The position numbers and the translations under genes are program-made. From Bacteroidetes bacterium UBA1952 (lineage in GTDB: Bacteria > Bacteroidota > Bacteroidia > Chitinophagales > Chitinophagaceae), in the NCBI GenBank assembly GCA_002336725.1, contig DDEO01000093.1, positions 1 to 14,618 of the forward strand: a stretch of DNA of 14,618 nucleotides, in the 5' to 3' direction. Of this stretch, positions 1-6,950 are shown in pieces (within the stretch, counting starts at the first letter, position 1; every line of letters begins with the position of its first letter). The notes below the pieces were generated by a model. The model did no database searches, had not been told where the DNA came from, and was given only the letters and a program-made list of their open reading frames with translations.

Positions 1-9
1 TAGTTCAAA

Positions 10-31
10 TTTCAAAAGGGCACTTATGCCC
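10..31 (-). terminator. Rho-independent terminator of the asparaginase operon
   Basis: Read on the minus strand, GGGCA and TGCCC form a 5-bp stem (arms 27-31 and 18-22) with a 4-nt loop, followed at once by TTTTGAAATTTG. It starts 16 nt after the stop codon of the asparaginase gene. The stem is short but GC-rich, and its position is right for ending the two-gene minus-strand operon. Confidence 0.6.
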
Positions 32-46
32 TGATTTTATGTGCTG

Positions 47-1009
47 CTACGCTCCATAAAATGCGACTTCATCTGCCCCACCCGACGACCGCACGCCCCG
101 GAACATCCCCGCAGAATTAAACGAATACACCCATTCGCCCAAAGCATTCACGCCGATAAGTCCACCCTCGCCGCCCATTTCCGGAAGTTTGTGCTTTATC
201 ACCTCGTCGCAGGCCTGTTGCAGCGAATAGCCCTTGTATTCCATCAAGCAACTTACATCATACGCCACTACGGCACGCAGAAAATATTCGCCGTGGCCGG
301 TGCAGGATATAGCACAGGTCTTGTCATAAGCATAAGTACCTGCACCCGGAATCGGTGAATCGCCGATGCGGCCAAAACGCTTGTTGGTCATGCCGCCGGT
401 AGAAGTAGCCGCCGCAATATGGCCGTGCGCATCGCAGGCGACCGCCCCTACCGTACCAAACTTCTTACCTTCAAAAGCCACTTTTCCGCCTTTCAGATTA
501 TCGCCCTTATGGTCGAGCTGGGTATAATCGGAATCCCGGATTTCCACCCACTGATCGTAGCGTTCCTTGTTGAAAAAATAGTCGTCCGGAGCCATCTCCA
601 CATGTTGGGTCATGGCAAATTCCGAAGCGCCTTTGGTACTCAAGAGCACGTGGTTGGAATGCAATAGCACCTCGCGGGCCAGCATCACGGGGTTTTTGAT
701 ATTGCGCACGCCTGCAATGGCGCCTACTTCGCGGTCTTCGCCCCGCATGATGCAGGCATCCATCTCGTGCAGCCCTTTTTTGGTAAATACCGACCCGCGA
801 CCGGCGTTAAAAATAGGATTATCTTCCAGGCTTTTAATGGCTTCGCAAACAGCATCTACGCACGTGCCGCCTTTGTGCAACACGCCGTAGCCCGCATCAA
901 GCGCATCATTCAAACCGTTGCGGTAAGCGATTTCGGCTTCGGGTGTAAGCATACCGGGGTGGATGTTTCCGGCACCGCCGTGAATCACCAGAGTAATGGG
1001 AGCATTCAT
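47..1009 (-). CDS. Isoaspartyl peptidase/L-asparaginase (type III, Ntn hydrolase)
   Basis: The 320-residue protein belongs to the plant-type asparaginase family, which hydrolyses asparagine and beta-aspartyl (isoaspartyl) dipeptides and so helps clear damaged proteins. Family hallmarks are the N-terminal VIHGGAG (residues 8-14), DNPIFNAGRGS (63-73) and the autocleavage site FGTVGAVA, where the precursor should be cut before Thr186 to expose the catalytic nucleophile. TSTGG (202-206) and the RIGDSPIPGAGTYA segment (214-227) line the substrate pocket in relatives. Length is normal for the family. There is no signal peptide, so it should be cytoplasmic, unlike some periplasmic or lysosomal relatives. 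The ATG lies 8 nt after the upstream phosphoribosyltransferase stop, which indicates co-transcription. One TTCCGGAA site lies near the 3' end, read as Pro-Glu. Confidence 0.95.
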   Translation of the reverse strand: MNAPITLVIHGGAGNIHPGMLTPEAEIAYRNGLNDALDAGYGVLHKGGTCVDAVCEAIKSLEDNPIFNAGRGSVFTKKGLHEMDACIMRGEDREVGAIAGVRNIKNPVMLAREVLLHSNHVLLSTKGASEFAMTQHVEMAPDDYFFNKERYDQWVEIRDSDYTQLDHKGDNLKGGKVAFEGKKFGTVGAVACDAHGHIAAATSTGGMTNKRFGRIGDSPIPGAGTYAYDKTCAISCTGHGEYFLRAVVAYDVSCLMEYKGYSLQQACDEVIKHKLPEMGGEGGLIGVNALGEWVYSFNSAGMFRGVRSSGGADEVAFYGA

Positions 1010-1017
1010 ATTCAGAA

Positions 1018-1530
1018 TCAGAGATTTTCTTTTAAGAGCAGATAAGCAGCCACCGGAACGCCATCTTCGGCAGCCACTTCAATATGGTCTTCGAGCGTGG
1101 TGGCAACGGCATGGCCCACAATATCGGGCGTTATGGGGAAAGATTTGTGACGGCGATCCACCAGCACGGCGATGGAAAGCGATTTGAGGTCGAACGCCAG
1201 CAGCGGGCGCAGGGCATAAAACAGGGTTTTTCCGGAATTGGCCACGTCGTCTATCACCACCGCCGATTGTCCGCTCAGGTCGGTTCCTTCGGGCAGACGT
1301 GCGGGTGAAAGCGGCGCTTTTTTATCCACCGAAAGCGGCAAAATGATGATTTCCAGGGGCGAAACCCGACGGAGCTGCGCCGCCAGCGATTGGGCTACGG
1401 CCTGCCCACCCTGCCCGATGCTCAATAGGAAAATCTGTTCTTCGCCACTATAGCGTTCCCAGATTTCGTAGGCCATACGCGCCAGCTTGCGTTGAATAAG
1501 GTCCGCATCGAGCAAGAGATTGTTTTGCAT
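1018..1530 (-). CDS. PyrR-like phosphoribosyltransferase
   Basis: The 170-residue protein is a type I phosphoribosyltransferase. The PRPP-binding loop is VVIDDVANSGKT (residues 91-102), preceded by the expected hydrophobic strand. The C-terminal LVDRRHKSFPITPDIVG (123-139) closely resembles the LVDRGHRELP...DYVG segment of PyrR, the uracil phosphoribosyltransferase/pyrimidine attenuation regulator. However, the N-terminal part (SIGQGGQAVAQSL) departs from the usual PyrR sequence, so RNA-binding or uracil activity is not assured. It could be a purine or pyrimidine salvage enzyme of related fold. It is the first gene of a two-gene unit with the isoaspartyl peptidase. The region upstream carries a periodic GTTGAT repeat and no TAnnTTTG-type promoter that I can see. 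One TTCCGGAA site encodes the Asn-Ser-Gly-Lys of the PRPP loop. Confidence 0.85.
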   Translation of the reverse strand: MQNNLLLDADLIQRKLARMAYEIWERYSGEEQIFLLSIGQGGQAVAQSLAAQLRRVSPLEIIILPLSVDKKAPLSPARLPEGTDLSGQSAVVIDDVANSGKTLFYALRPLLAFDLKSLSIAVLVDRRHKSFPITPDIVGHAVATTLEDHIEVAAEDGVPVAAYLLLKENL

Positions 1531-1544
1531 AACGGGAGTGAGGA

Positions 1545-1623
1545 GTTGATGGGGGTTGATGAAGGTTGATGGTCGTTGATGAGGATTGTTGATAGTGGTT
1601 GATTATTGTTGATGAAGGTTGAT
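1545..1623. repeat. GTTGAT repeat with 10-bp period, eight copies
   Basis: GTTGAT starts at 1545, 1555, 1565, 1575, 1588, 1598, 1608 and 1618. Spacing is exactly 10 bp apart from one 13-bp step. The four bases between copies vary, so the hexamer and its spacing are what is conserved. The array lies 15 nt upstream of the phosphoribosyltransferase start (minus strand). It could be a degenerate minisatellite or a helically phased binding array. Confidence 0.85.
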
Positions 1624-1642
1624 GGGTCGTAACGGTACTGGA

Positions 1643-1662
1643 TTTCCGGAAATTTCCGGAAA
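1643..1662. repeat. Tandem pair of TTTCCGGAAA palindromes
   Basis: Two TTTCCGGAAA decamers abut directly (1643-1652 and 1653-1662), the only head-to-tail pair of this palindrome in the window. The flanking text 1663-1700 (TCTGTGTCTTTTGTGCC and following) is a low-complexity stretch with no coding potential that I can support. Confidence 0.85.
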
Positions 1663-1745
1663 TATCTGTGTCTTTTGTGCCTTCTCCGTGGCCTCTGTAT
1701 CCAGTATCATTGGGTGCAGTTCATACAGGCATTGCCAAACCTACT

Positions 1746-1796
1746 TCCGCTCTAGGCGGACTTTTTGTAAAGAAAAAGAACTCTTTTGTTACAAAA
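1746..1796. other. Two adjacent hairpins in the 1531-1911 intergenic region
   Basis: TCCGC (1746-1750) pairs with GCGGA (1756-1760) around a 5-nt loop. Immediately after, TTTTGTAA (1763-1770) pairs with TTACAAAA (1789-1796), with further A/T pairing inside. On the minus strand these lie downstream of the ABC permease stop (1912) and could act in transcription termination. They are too far away and too weakly T-tailed for a firm call. Apart from the listed repeats, I see no gene in 1531-1911. Confidence 0.4.
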
Positions 1797-1846
1797 CCTG
1801 CGCCCCTACGGGCCTTATTTCCGAAACGTGCAATTTGAGCTGCGCC

Positions 1847-1914
1847 CTTTCGTCTTTCATCTTTTGTCTTTCGTCTTGATACTTTCGTCTTTCGTCTTGA
1901 TACTTTCATCTTTA
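1847..1914. repeat. 21-bp degenerate tandem repeat at the ABC permease 3' end
   Basis: Two full 21-bp units (1861-1881 and 1882-1902) differ at a single position and are built from CTTTCGT/CTTTCAT heptads ending in CTTGATA. Partial units lie on each side (1847-1860 and 1903-1914). The array runs right up to the TAA stop of the permease gene at 1912-1914, so the last unit contains the stop codon. Confidence 0.85.
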
Positions 1915-3162
1915 ATTGGATCGGATGGCCACCACCGGATTGAGCTGGGCGGCCCGCCGCGCCGGGATATAACCCGCCACCAGGCCCACAACCGTAGAAA
2001 CGCCCACGCCGACAAACAGGTTTTTTAGGGAAAGGCTGACCGGAAAATCGGCGACTTTGCTCATAAGGAGCGCCAGCACCCACACCAGCAGCAGCCCGAT
2101 AAGCCCGCCAATCAGACAAAGCACGACCGCTTCGGTGAGAAACTCGGTGAGGATTTCAATGCTTTTGGCGCCAATGGCTTTTTTGAGACCAATGAAACGA
2201 GTGCGTTCCTTCACGGTTACAAACATAATATTGGCGATGCCGAAAAGCCCTACCAGCAGCGAAAACCCGCCAATCAGCCAGCCAATGCCGTTGATAACCA
2301 CAAAAAGACTGTCGAGCTTCTCCGATATCTGGCTCAACTGATTGATGGAAAAGTTATTGGGTGCGCCCGGGGCTATCTTCCGCACCTTACGCAGCGCCCC
2401 GGCTACCTCCAGTTCCATATCGGCCAGCGACGCGCCTTCCCGCGCCCGCACAATCAGCATGGGGTCATTGTTAAGCGAACGCAGGTCCACAGAAGCAGCC
2501 AGATAGGGATAGATAACGGCATTGTCAAAATCAAATCCCGCTGCATTGGAACCCACTTTTTTCAGCACGCCCACCACTCGGTAACGCTTTCCGCCAAAGG
2601 GCAAAATGGCATCTATCGCGTTGGTATTTCCCGGAAAAAGCACCTCATAAATACCCCTGCCAATCACCGCCGAGGCCACGCCGCCCTCAATTTCGCCGGC
2701 AGTCAGATAACGCCCCGCCTGCACTTCTATATTCTGCAACTGGTCGAAGCCGGTTGTTACGGCATAAGCGGTACTATTTTCGGCAACCTCATTTCCCCGC
2801 TGCATTTCCGGAATATCGGTGCTTAGCACCAGCGCCAGACTGCCCGCCGCCGGCACCTGCTGCTGCACGGCCCGAAGTTCGTCGAGCGTCATCGAGGGGC
2901 GGTTCATGTACTCCCACCATTTATAGGTTCCACCCTCGTCGGTCCAGGGCCAGCGACCGATATAAAGCACATCCGAACCCAGCGTAGCCACTTCTTTGCG
3001 GATATTGGTTTGCATGGAATCCAGCACCGTCAGCACCGCCACAATACAGAAAATGCCAATCGTGATGCCCAGCAACGAAAGCGCCGAGCGCAACTTGTTG
3101 GACCGGATTTCAGAAAAAGCCTGTCCGATGCTGTTGGAAAGAATATGCGCGAAGGCGGGCAT
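1912..3162 (-). CDS. ABC transporter permease, MacB/FtsX type
   Basis: This 416-residue protein has the four-helix layout of MacB/LolC-type permeases. A cytoplasmic N terminus with EIRSNKLRSALSLLGITIG is followed by TM1, then a large periplasmic MacB_PCD-type domain (roughly residues 45-270), then three helices forming the FtsX core. The conserved KERTRFIGLKKAIGA loop and the C-terminal PARRAAQLNPVVAIR are classic family marks. Such permeases couple to a separate ATPase to move lipoproteins, antibiotics or peptides across the periplasm by mechanotransmission. No ATPase gene is next to it, so the partner and substrate are unknown. I chose ATG at 3162; an in-frame TTG at 3171 is an alternative and would place the start 10 nt from the -7 promoter element. 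It diverges from the MFS gene. Confidence 0.92.
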   Translation of the reverse strand: MPAFAHILSNSIGQAFSEIRSNKLRSALSLLGITIGIFCIVAVLTVLDSMQTNIRKEVATLGSDVLYIGRWPWTDEGGTYKWWEYMNRPSMTLDELRAVQQQVPAAGSLALVLSTDIPEMQRGNEVAENSTAYAVTTGFDQLQNIEVQAGRYLTAGEIEGGVASAVIGRGIYEVLFPGNTNAIDAILPFGGKRYRVVGVLKKVGSNAAGFDFDNAVIYPYLAASVDLRSLNNDPMLIVRAREGASLADMELEVAGALRKVRKIAPGAPNNFSINQLSQISEKLDSLFVVINGIGWLIGGFSLLVGLFGIANIMFVTVKERTRFIGLKKAIGAKSIEILTEFLTEAVVLCLIGGLIGLLLVWVLALLMSKVADFPVSLSLKNLFVGVGVSTVVGLVAGYIPARRAAQLNPVVAIRSN

Positions 3163-3181
3163 GAGGGGCAAAAAAGGGCTT

Positions 3182-3189
3182 CAAAGATA
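3182..3189 (-). promoter_or_regulatory. Bacteroidota-type -7 element TATCTTTG
   Basis: On the minus strand this is a perfect match to the Bacteroidota -7 consensus TAnnTTTG. It lies 19 nt upstream of the permease ATG at 3162. It sits inside an inverted repeat, GGGCTT (3176-3181) and AAGCCC (3190-3195), which could be an operator or a 5'-end hairpin. I see no convincing -33 element. Confidence 0.6.
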
Positions 3190-3226
3190 AAGCCCGTGGC
3201 GTGCGCGGGTGTAGCTTGCAGCCCGT

Positions 3227-4552
3227 ATGAAGATGGAAAGGTTCCTTCAAAAGAATGAATCGCTGCAAATAAAAGATTACCGTCGCTACCTGAAAGCCCG
3301 TTTCCTGCTGATTTTTTCGCTCAACTGGCAAACGGCGGTGGTGGCCTACATGATTTATGAACTCACGCGCCACAGCCAGGAAGGCCCGGCGCTGTATCTG
3401 GGTTTTATGGGTCTGGCAGAGGTCATCCCGGCGGTAGGCGGTTCGCTGCTCTCCGGCCCGTTTGTGGAGCGGCGCGAAAAGCGCAGTCTGGTGATGGCCT
3501 GCATCCTGCTCTACACTGTTTTGTCGCTTTTGTTTATCGCCGTGGCGTTTCCGGGCGTGCAGGCGGCGCTGGGTATGGGCGGCACGCTGGCGTTGCTGTA
3601 TGGCGGCATTTTTGTAGGCGGGCTGGCGCGGGCGTTCTGGAGTCCGTCGGCTTTTTCGCTGGTGGGGCTTTTAGTGCCGCGTCCGCTGCTGCCCAACGCA
3701 ACTACGTGGAGCAGTATGGCATGGCAGGCCGGCGCGGTGCTGGGGCCGCTATCGGGCGGTTTGCTGCTGGCACCGCTGGGCTACGAGGTTAGTTTTTTGT
3801 GCGTAACCTTTCTGCTGTTGCTGGCGGGCTGGGCGCTGTCGGCAGTTCCGAAGCAAGCCGTTTTTGCGCCGGAGAAAAAGGAGCCGGTCCTTAAAAGCGT
3901 GGGCGAGGGATTGCGTTTTGTTTTCAAAAATCAGTTGCTGCTTTCTGCCCTTTCGCTGGATCTGTTTGCTGTGCTTTTTGGCGGCGCTATGGCGCTGTTG
4001 CCGGTATATGCCAACGAAATTCTGCACGTGGGTCCGCAGGGCTATGGCTGGCTCAAGGCGGCAGATGGCATAGGCTGTATTGCCACCCTGCTTTTACTTT
4101 CCTGGAAACCTTTAAAAAAAGCGCCGGGCTGGAAACTACTATTCGCCGTAGCCGGTTTTGGCGTTTGCACCATCGTCTTTGGCCTTTCCAAAAACTACTG
4201 GCTCTCGCTCGCAAGCCTGATGCTTCTGGGAATGTGCGACGGCGTGAGCGTGGTACTTCGGGGGATTATCCTGCAACTCAAAACACCGCAACATATGCGC
4301 GGGCGCGTGGCAGCAGTGAACACGATGTTTGTCTCTTCTTCTAACGAAATCGGCAGCCTCGAAAGCGGACTAACCGCGCGGATGTTCGGTGTGGTTCCTT
4401 CGGTGGTGCTCGGCGGCATTCTTACCATTATCGTTGCTACTATCGTCGGCTTTAAAGCCCCGCGCCTGCGCCGTTTTGACATTACAAAGGAGGCGGAAAG
4501 TCCCCTCCCCGACCCTTCCGCCTCTGGTGGAGAGGAAGAAAGCCCGCTGTAG
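3227..4552 (+). CDS. MFS transporter, DHA3/MFS_3-like (EntS-type) exporter
   Basis: The 441-residue protein is strongly hydrophobic, with about twelve predicted membrane helices. The loop after TM2 carries ERREKRS (residues 82-88), a variant of the MFS DRxxR motif. The late loop with MRGRVAAVNTMFVSSSNEIGS and the following LESG (about 358-382) matches the RGRV...NELG.ESG signature of the MFS_3 group, which includes enterobactin exporter EntS and macrolide efflux relatives. It is therefore probably a proton-driven exporter of a small molecule, substrate unknown. ATG 3227 is used; ATG 3233 in the same frame is possible. The last ~25 residues are a polar Ser/Pro/Glu tail encoded by a hairpin-forming stretch that looks like an intergenic repeat read through. 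There are no TTCCGGAA sites in this gene. It diverges from the ABC permease and converges on metK. Confidence 0.92.
   Translation: MKMERFLQKNESLQIKDYRRYLKARFLLIFSLNWQTAVVAYMIYELTRHSQEGPALYLGFMGLAEVIPAVGGSLLSGPFVERREKRSLVMACILLYTVLSLLFIAVAFPGVQAALGMGGTLALLYGGIFVGGLARAFWSPSAFSLVGLLVPRPLLPNATTWSSMAWQAGAVLGPLSGGLLLAPLGYEVSFLCVTFLLLLAGWALSAVPKQAVFAPEKKEPVLKSVGEGLRFVFKNQLLLSALSLDLFAVLFGGAMALLPVYANEILHVGPQGYGWLKAADGIGCIATLLLLSWKPLKKAPGWKLLFAVAGFGVCTIVFGLSKNYWLSLASLMLLGMCDGVSVVLRGIILQLKTPQHMRGRVAAVNTMFVSSSNEIGSLESGLTARMFGVVPSVVLGGILTIIVATIVGFKAPRLRRFDITKEAESPLPDPSASGGEEESPL
4515..4538. repeat. Hairpin inside the MFS gene 3' end
   Basis: CTTCC (4515-4519) and CCTCT (4521-4525) face AGAGG (4531-4535) and AAG (4536-4538) around a GGTGG loop. 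It is preceded by the pyrimidine-rich TCCCCTCCCCGACC. This encodes the low-complexity tail of the MFS protein and ends 12 nt before its stop codon. Confidence 0.6.
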
Positions 4553-4557
4553 GATTT

Positions 4558-4699
4558 GGAGCGCGGATGCGTTGCGCTGAAGACGTGAGGCGGTCCTTCC
4601 CGGAAAAACCCATTTGGAACGTGAATCTTGGATCCATTTGAGCATTGCCTGAATAGAGATTGGGCAATTGAAAATCAGGCATTCTAAAACGAGATTCAC
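4558..4699. other. Structured intergenic DNA with nested inverted repeats
   Basis: The stretch opens 5 nt after the MFS stop with GGAGCGCGGATG (4558-4569), identical to the start of repeat copy B at 9692, so it may be a decayed member of that family. Further in, GTGAATCT (4621-4628) pairs with AGATTCAC (4692-4699), and nested inside them TGCCTGA (4646-4652) pairs with TCAGGCA (4675-4681). An alternative pairing ATTGCC/GGCAAT shares one arm. No coding potential is evident. Confidence 0.55.
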
Positions 4700-4714
4700 A
4701 ATACCAAACAAGAA

Positions 4715-4748
4715 CGCCCGTCCTGTTTTTGTAGAAACAGGGCGGGCG
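4715..4748. terminator. Strong bidirectional Rho-independent terminator
   Basis: CGCCCG (4715-4720) and CCTGTTT (4722-4728) pair with AAACAGG (4735-4741) and CGGGCG (4743-4748) around a 6-nt loop. The opposed T4721/G4742 can form a G-U pair, giving a stem of about 14 bp. T-rich DNA follows on the plus strand (CTTTTGTTT) and also on the minus strand (TTCTTGTTT). It lies between the converging MFS gene and metK, so it should stop transcription from both sides. Confidence 0.9.
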
Positions 4749-4773
4749 CTTTTGTTTCGCTTTATTCCGGAAA

Positions 4774-6024
4774 TTAAATCCCGAAAGCAGCCTTCACTTT
4801 GTCGGCAAAGTCGAGCTTCTCCCAGGTAAAGAGTTCTACCTCGATTTCTTTTTGTCGGCCGTCGGCGCTTTTAAAAGTTTTGGCAACGGTGCGCGGCGTG
4901 CGGCCCATATGTCCGTAGGCGGCGCATTCGCTGTACATCGGCTGGCGCAGTTTGAGACGCTGCTCTATGAAATACGGGCGCATATCAAACACCTCGCTGA
5001 TTTTCTCCGCGATTTCGCCGTCGTTGAGATCTACTTTGGCGGTGCCGTAGGTATTGATATACAATCCCATCGGCTGGGCCACACCAATGGCGTAGCTCAC
5101 CTGCACGAGCACCTCGTTGCAGAGGCCGGCGGCCACCATGTTTTTGGCAATATGGCGCGTAGCATAAGCAGCCGAACGGTCCACTTTGCTGGGGTCTTTT
5201 CCGGAAAATGCACCGCCGCCGTGTGCTCCCTTGCCGCCGTAGGTATCTACAATAATCTTGCGGCCCGTGAGGCCCGTGTCGCCATGCGGCCCGCCGATAA
5301 CAAATTTGCCGGTTGGGTTTACGTGATATTTAATATCGTTGTTGAAAAACGCCGTGTACTGCGGATAATCCTTCATTACGCGCGGAATCAGGATGGCCTT
5401 CACGTCTTCGGTGATCTGGCGCTGCATCTCTGCCTCGTCGGCAAAATCGTCGTGCTGCGTGGAAATCACAATCGTATCAATGCGAACAGGCCGGTTGTCG
5501 TCGTCGTATTCGAGCGTTACCTGGCTTTTAGCATCGGGGCGCAGGTAGGTCATCAGTTTGCCTTCTTTGCGGATTTCGGCCAGTTCACGCAGCAGGGCGT
5601 GGCTCAGGTCGAGGGCGAGGGGCATATAATTATCCGTCTCGTTGGTGGCATAGCCAAACATCATTCCCTGGTCGCCGGCACCTTGTTCTTCCTTGTTTTT
5701 CTTATCCACACCCTGATTGATGTCGGGGCTTTGTTCGTGGATGGCCGATAGCACGCCGCAGGATTTAGCCTCGAACATATAATCGCTCTTGGTGTAGCCG
5801 ATGCGTGCAATCACATCGCGGGCAATGGTCGGAATGTCGATGTAGGTCTTGCTGTTTACCTCGCCGGCGAGCACCACCTGCCCGGTCGTAACGAGGGTTT
5901 CGCAGGCCACTTTGGACTCCGGGTCCCAGGCAAGAAAATTATCTACAAGCGCGTCTGAAATCTGATCCGCGACTTTGTCGGGATGGCCTTCCGAAACCGA
6001 TTCGGAAGTAAAAAGGTATGGCAT
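4774..6024 (-). CDS. metK: S-adenosylmethionine synthetase
   Basis: MetK makes S-adenosylmethionine, the main methyl donor, from methionine and ATP in the cytoplasm. The 416-residue protein starts MPYLFTSESVSEGHPDK, with the catalytic His14 and Asp16 of HPDK. GAGDQGMMFGYATNE (115-129) is the ATP-binding signature and GGGAFSGKDPSKVDRSAAY (269-287) is the second MetK signature with the phosphate-binding loop. A longer open frame runs upstream to 6309, but its extra N-terminal 95 residues resemble nothing in the family and overlap the neighbouring gene, so ATG 6024 is the right start. It has its own likely promoter, in the 103-bp gap after the outer-membrane-type gene. A TTCCGGAA site encodes the Ser-Gly of FSGKD, and another lies 1 nt past the stop. 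Confidence 0.98.
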   Translation of the reverse strand: MPYLFTSESVSEGHPDKVADQISDALVDNFLAWDPESKVACETLVTTGQVVLAGEVNSKTYIDIPTIARDVIARIGYTKSDYMFEAKSCGVLSAIHEQSPDINQGVDKKNKEEQGAGDQGMMFGYATNETDNYMPLALDLSHALLRELAEIRKEGKLMTYLRPDAKSQVTLEYDDDNRPVRIDTIVISTQHDDFADEAEMQRQITEDVKAILIPRVMKDYPQYTAFFNNDIKYHVNPTGKFVIGGPHGDTGLTGRKIIVDTYGGKGAHGGGAFSGKDPSKVDRSAAYATRHIAKNMVAAGLCNEVLVQVSYAIGVAQPMGLYINTYGTAKVDLNDGEIAEKISEVFDMRPYFIEQRLKLRQPMYSECAAYGHMGRTPRTVAKTFKSADGRQKEIEVELFTWEKLDFADKVKAAFGI

Positions 6025-6061
6025 AAGGTTTTCGTTTTTGCCCGTAGAAAAGCGGGGGTGG

Positions 6062-6069
6062 CGAAGGTA
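6062..6069 (-). promoter_or_regulatory. Likely metK -7 element TACCTTCG
   Basis: The octamer matches TAnnTTTG except for one base (TTCG for TTTG) and is identical to the element before the saccharopine reductase gene. It lies 37 nt upstream of the metK start. A TTCCGGAA palindrome lies 36 bp further upstream at 6106. Confidence 0.45.
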
Positions 6070-6127
6070 AGGAGAACGAAGGAGAAAGGCGGAAAGCACG
6101 AAAATTTCCGGAAAATGCAGGCTATTT

Positions 6128-6934
6128 TTATATCCGCACGCCCAAGCCCAGAAACATAATAAAGGAGCCAAACGCCTGACGGGCCGTGCCTTTGTAGATG
6201 CGCAGGCCGGAGTAGCGGGCATAGTCGCCTTTGATGCCGCCTTCGAGGAAAACGCGGTTGAAAGCGGTGAATTGTGCATCCACCTCAAGGCCCATATTCC
6301 AGCCGCCAAGCTGAAAATGCGGGTCGTTGGACTTGCCGAAAAGCGTGTTTTCCACGTGCGGCACTACTGGCCCGATGCCGGCCTTTCCCAACACATCGAG
6401 GCGCAGGTTCTTGCGGCGATTTTCCCAGACCGGCACTTGTTTTACGAAGTTGATCAGAAAGAAATTCGCGCCGTTGTTGAGGAAATACCGGAAGCCGTTG
6501 GTGTGGTCAAAATAGACATTGGTATCTATCATGCGGCCATCGCCGAGCTTTCCGGAAATGCGCACGGTTTGGTCTTCGGAAATGATATACTTGGTATGGT
6601 CGAAGTTGATTTCTACGCCCATGCCGCGCTTTTTGTCAAACATCCAGCCCAGCCGGTAGCTGTATTGCGGAATGGTCAGCTCCTGGTTGAAGATGCCTTT
6701 GTCCCAGCCTTTAAAATCGTGGCCGCGCACGTCGTGCATCGTGTATTCGTAGCCGATTTCCGGCTGCGAAACGTGCAAGTCGCTGCGGGTGTAGGTCTCG
6801 GTGTTGTAGCCCCACGTAAAGTAGAAATACTGGTTGCGCTCTTTTTTGATTTTCACCGGTGTATTTTCCGGAAAATCCTGAGCGAAAGCCGGAAAAGTAA
6901 GGGCCAGAAGGGCAATGGAAAGCAGACGTTTCAA
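6128..6934 (-). CDS. Outer-membrane beta-barrel-like protein, function unknown
   Basis: The 268-residue product begins with KRLLSIALLALTFPAFAQ, a clear signal peptide with likely cleavage near residue 18. The remainder is rich in aromatic residues and alternating hydrophobic/polar strands (for example YFYFTWGYN, FFLINFV, AFGSFIMFLGLGVRI at the C terminus), as expected of a small beta barrel. I do not recognise a named family, so secreted or outer-membrane location is an inference from composition. There is no ATG: the start used is TTG at 6934, supported by the position of the signal peptide. An ATT three codons upstream is the only close alternative. It lies upstream of metK, same strand, 103 nt apart. 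Two TTCCGGAA sites lie within it. The tandem repeat array begins 16 bp before its start, so its promoter must lie in or next to the repeats. Confidence 0.75.
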   Translation of the reverse strand: MKRLLSIALLALTFPAFAQDFPENTPVKIKKERNQYFYFTWGYNTETYTRSDLHVSQPEIGYEYTMHDVRGHDFKGWDKGIFNQELTIPQYSYRLGWMFDKKRGMGVEINFDHTKYIISEDQTVRISGKLGDGRMIDTNVYFDHTNGFRYFLNNGANFFLINFVKQVPVWENRRKNLRLDVLGKAGIGPVVPHVENTLFGKSNDPHFQLGGWNMGLEVDAQFTAFNRVFLEGGIKGDYARYSGLRIYKGTARQAFGSFIMFLGLGVRI

Positions 6935-6950
6935 AAGAAAAATGCTTTGT

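Noticed and set aside
1721..2119. 132-codon minus-strand frame overlapping the ABC permease end
   Set aside because: It is out of frame with the clear permease and rich in repeat-derived Arg/Lys heptads.
4852..5751. 299-codon plus-strand open frame
   Set aside because: It lies wholly antisense to metK, which has full family signatures. The translation has no recognisable domain and reflects codon bias on the opposite strand.
6025..6309. N-terminal extension of metK to 6309
   Set aside because: The 95 extra residues overlap the 3' end of the outer-membrane-type gene and resemble no MetK. MPYLFTSESVSEGHPDK is the normal start.
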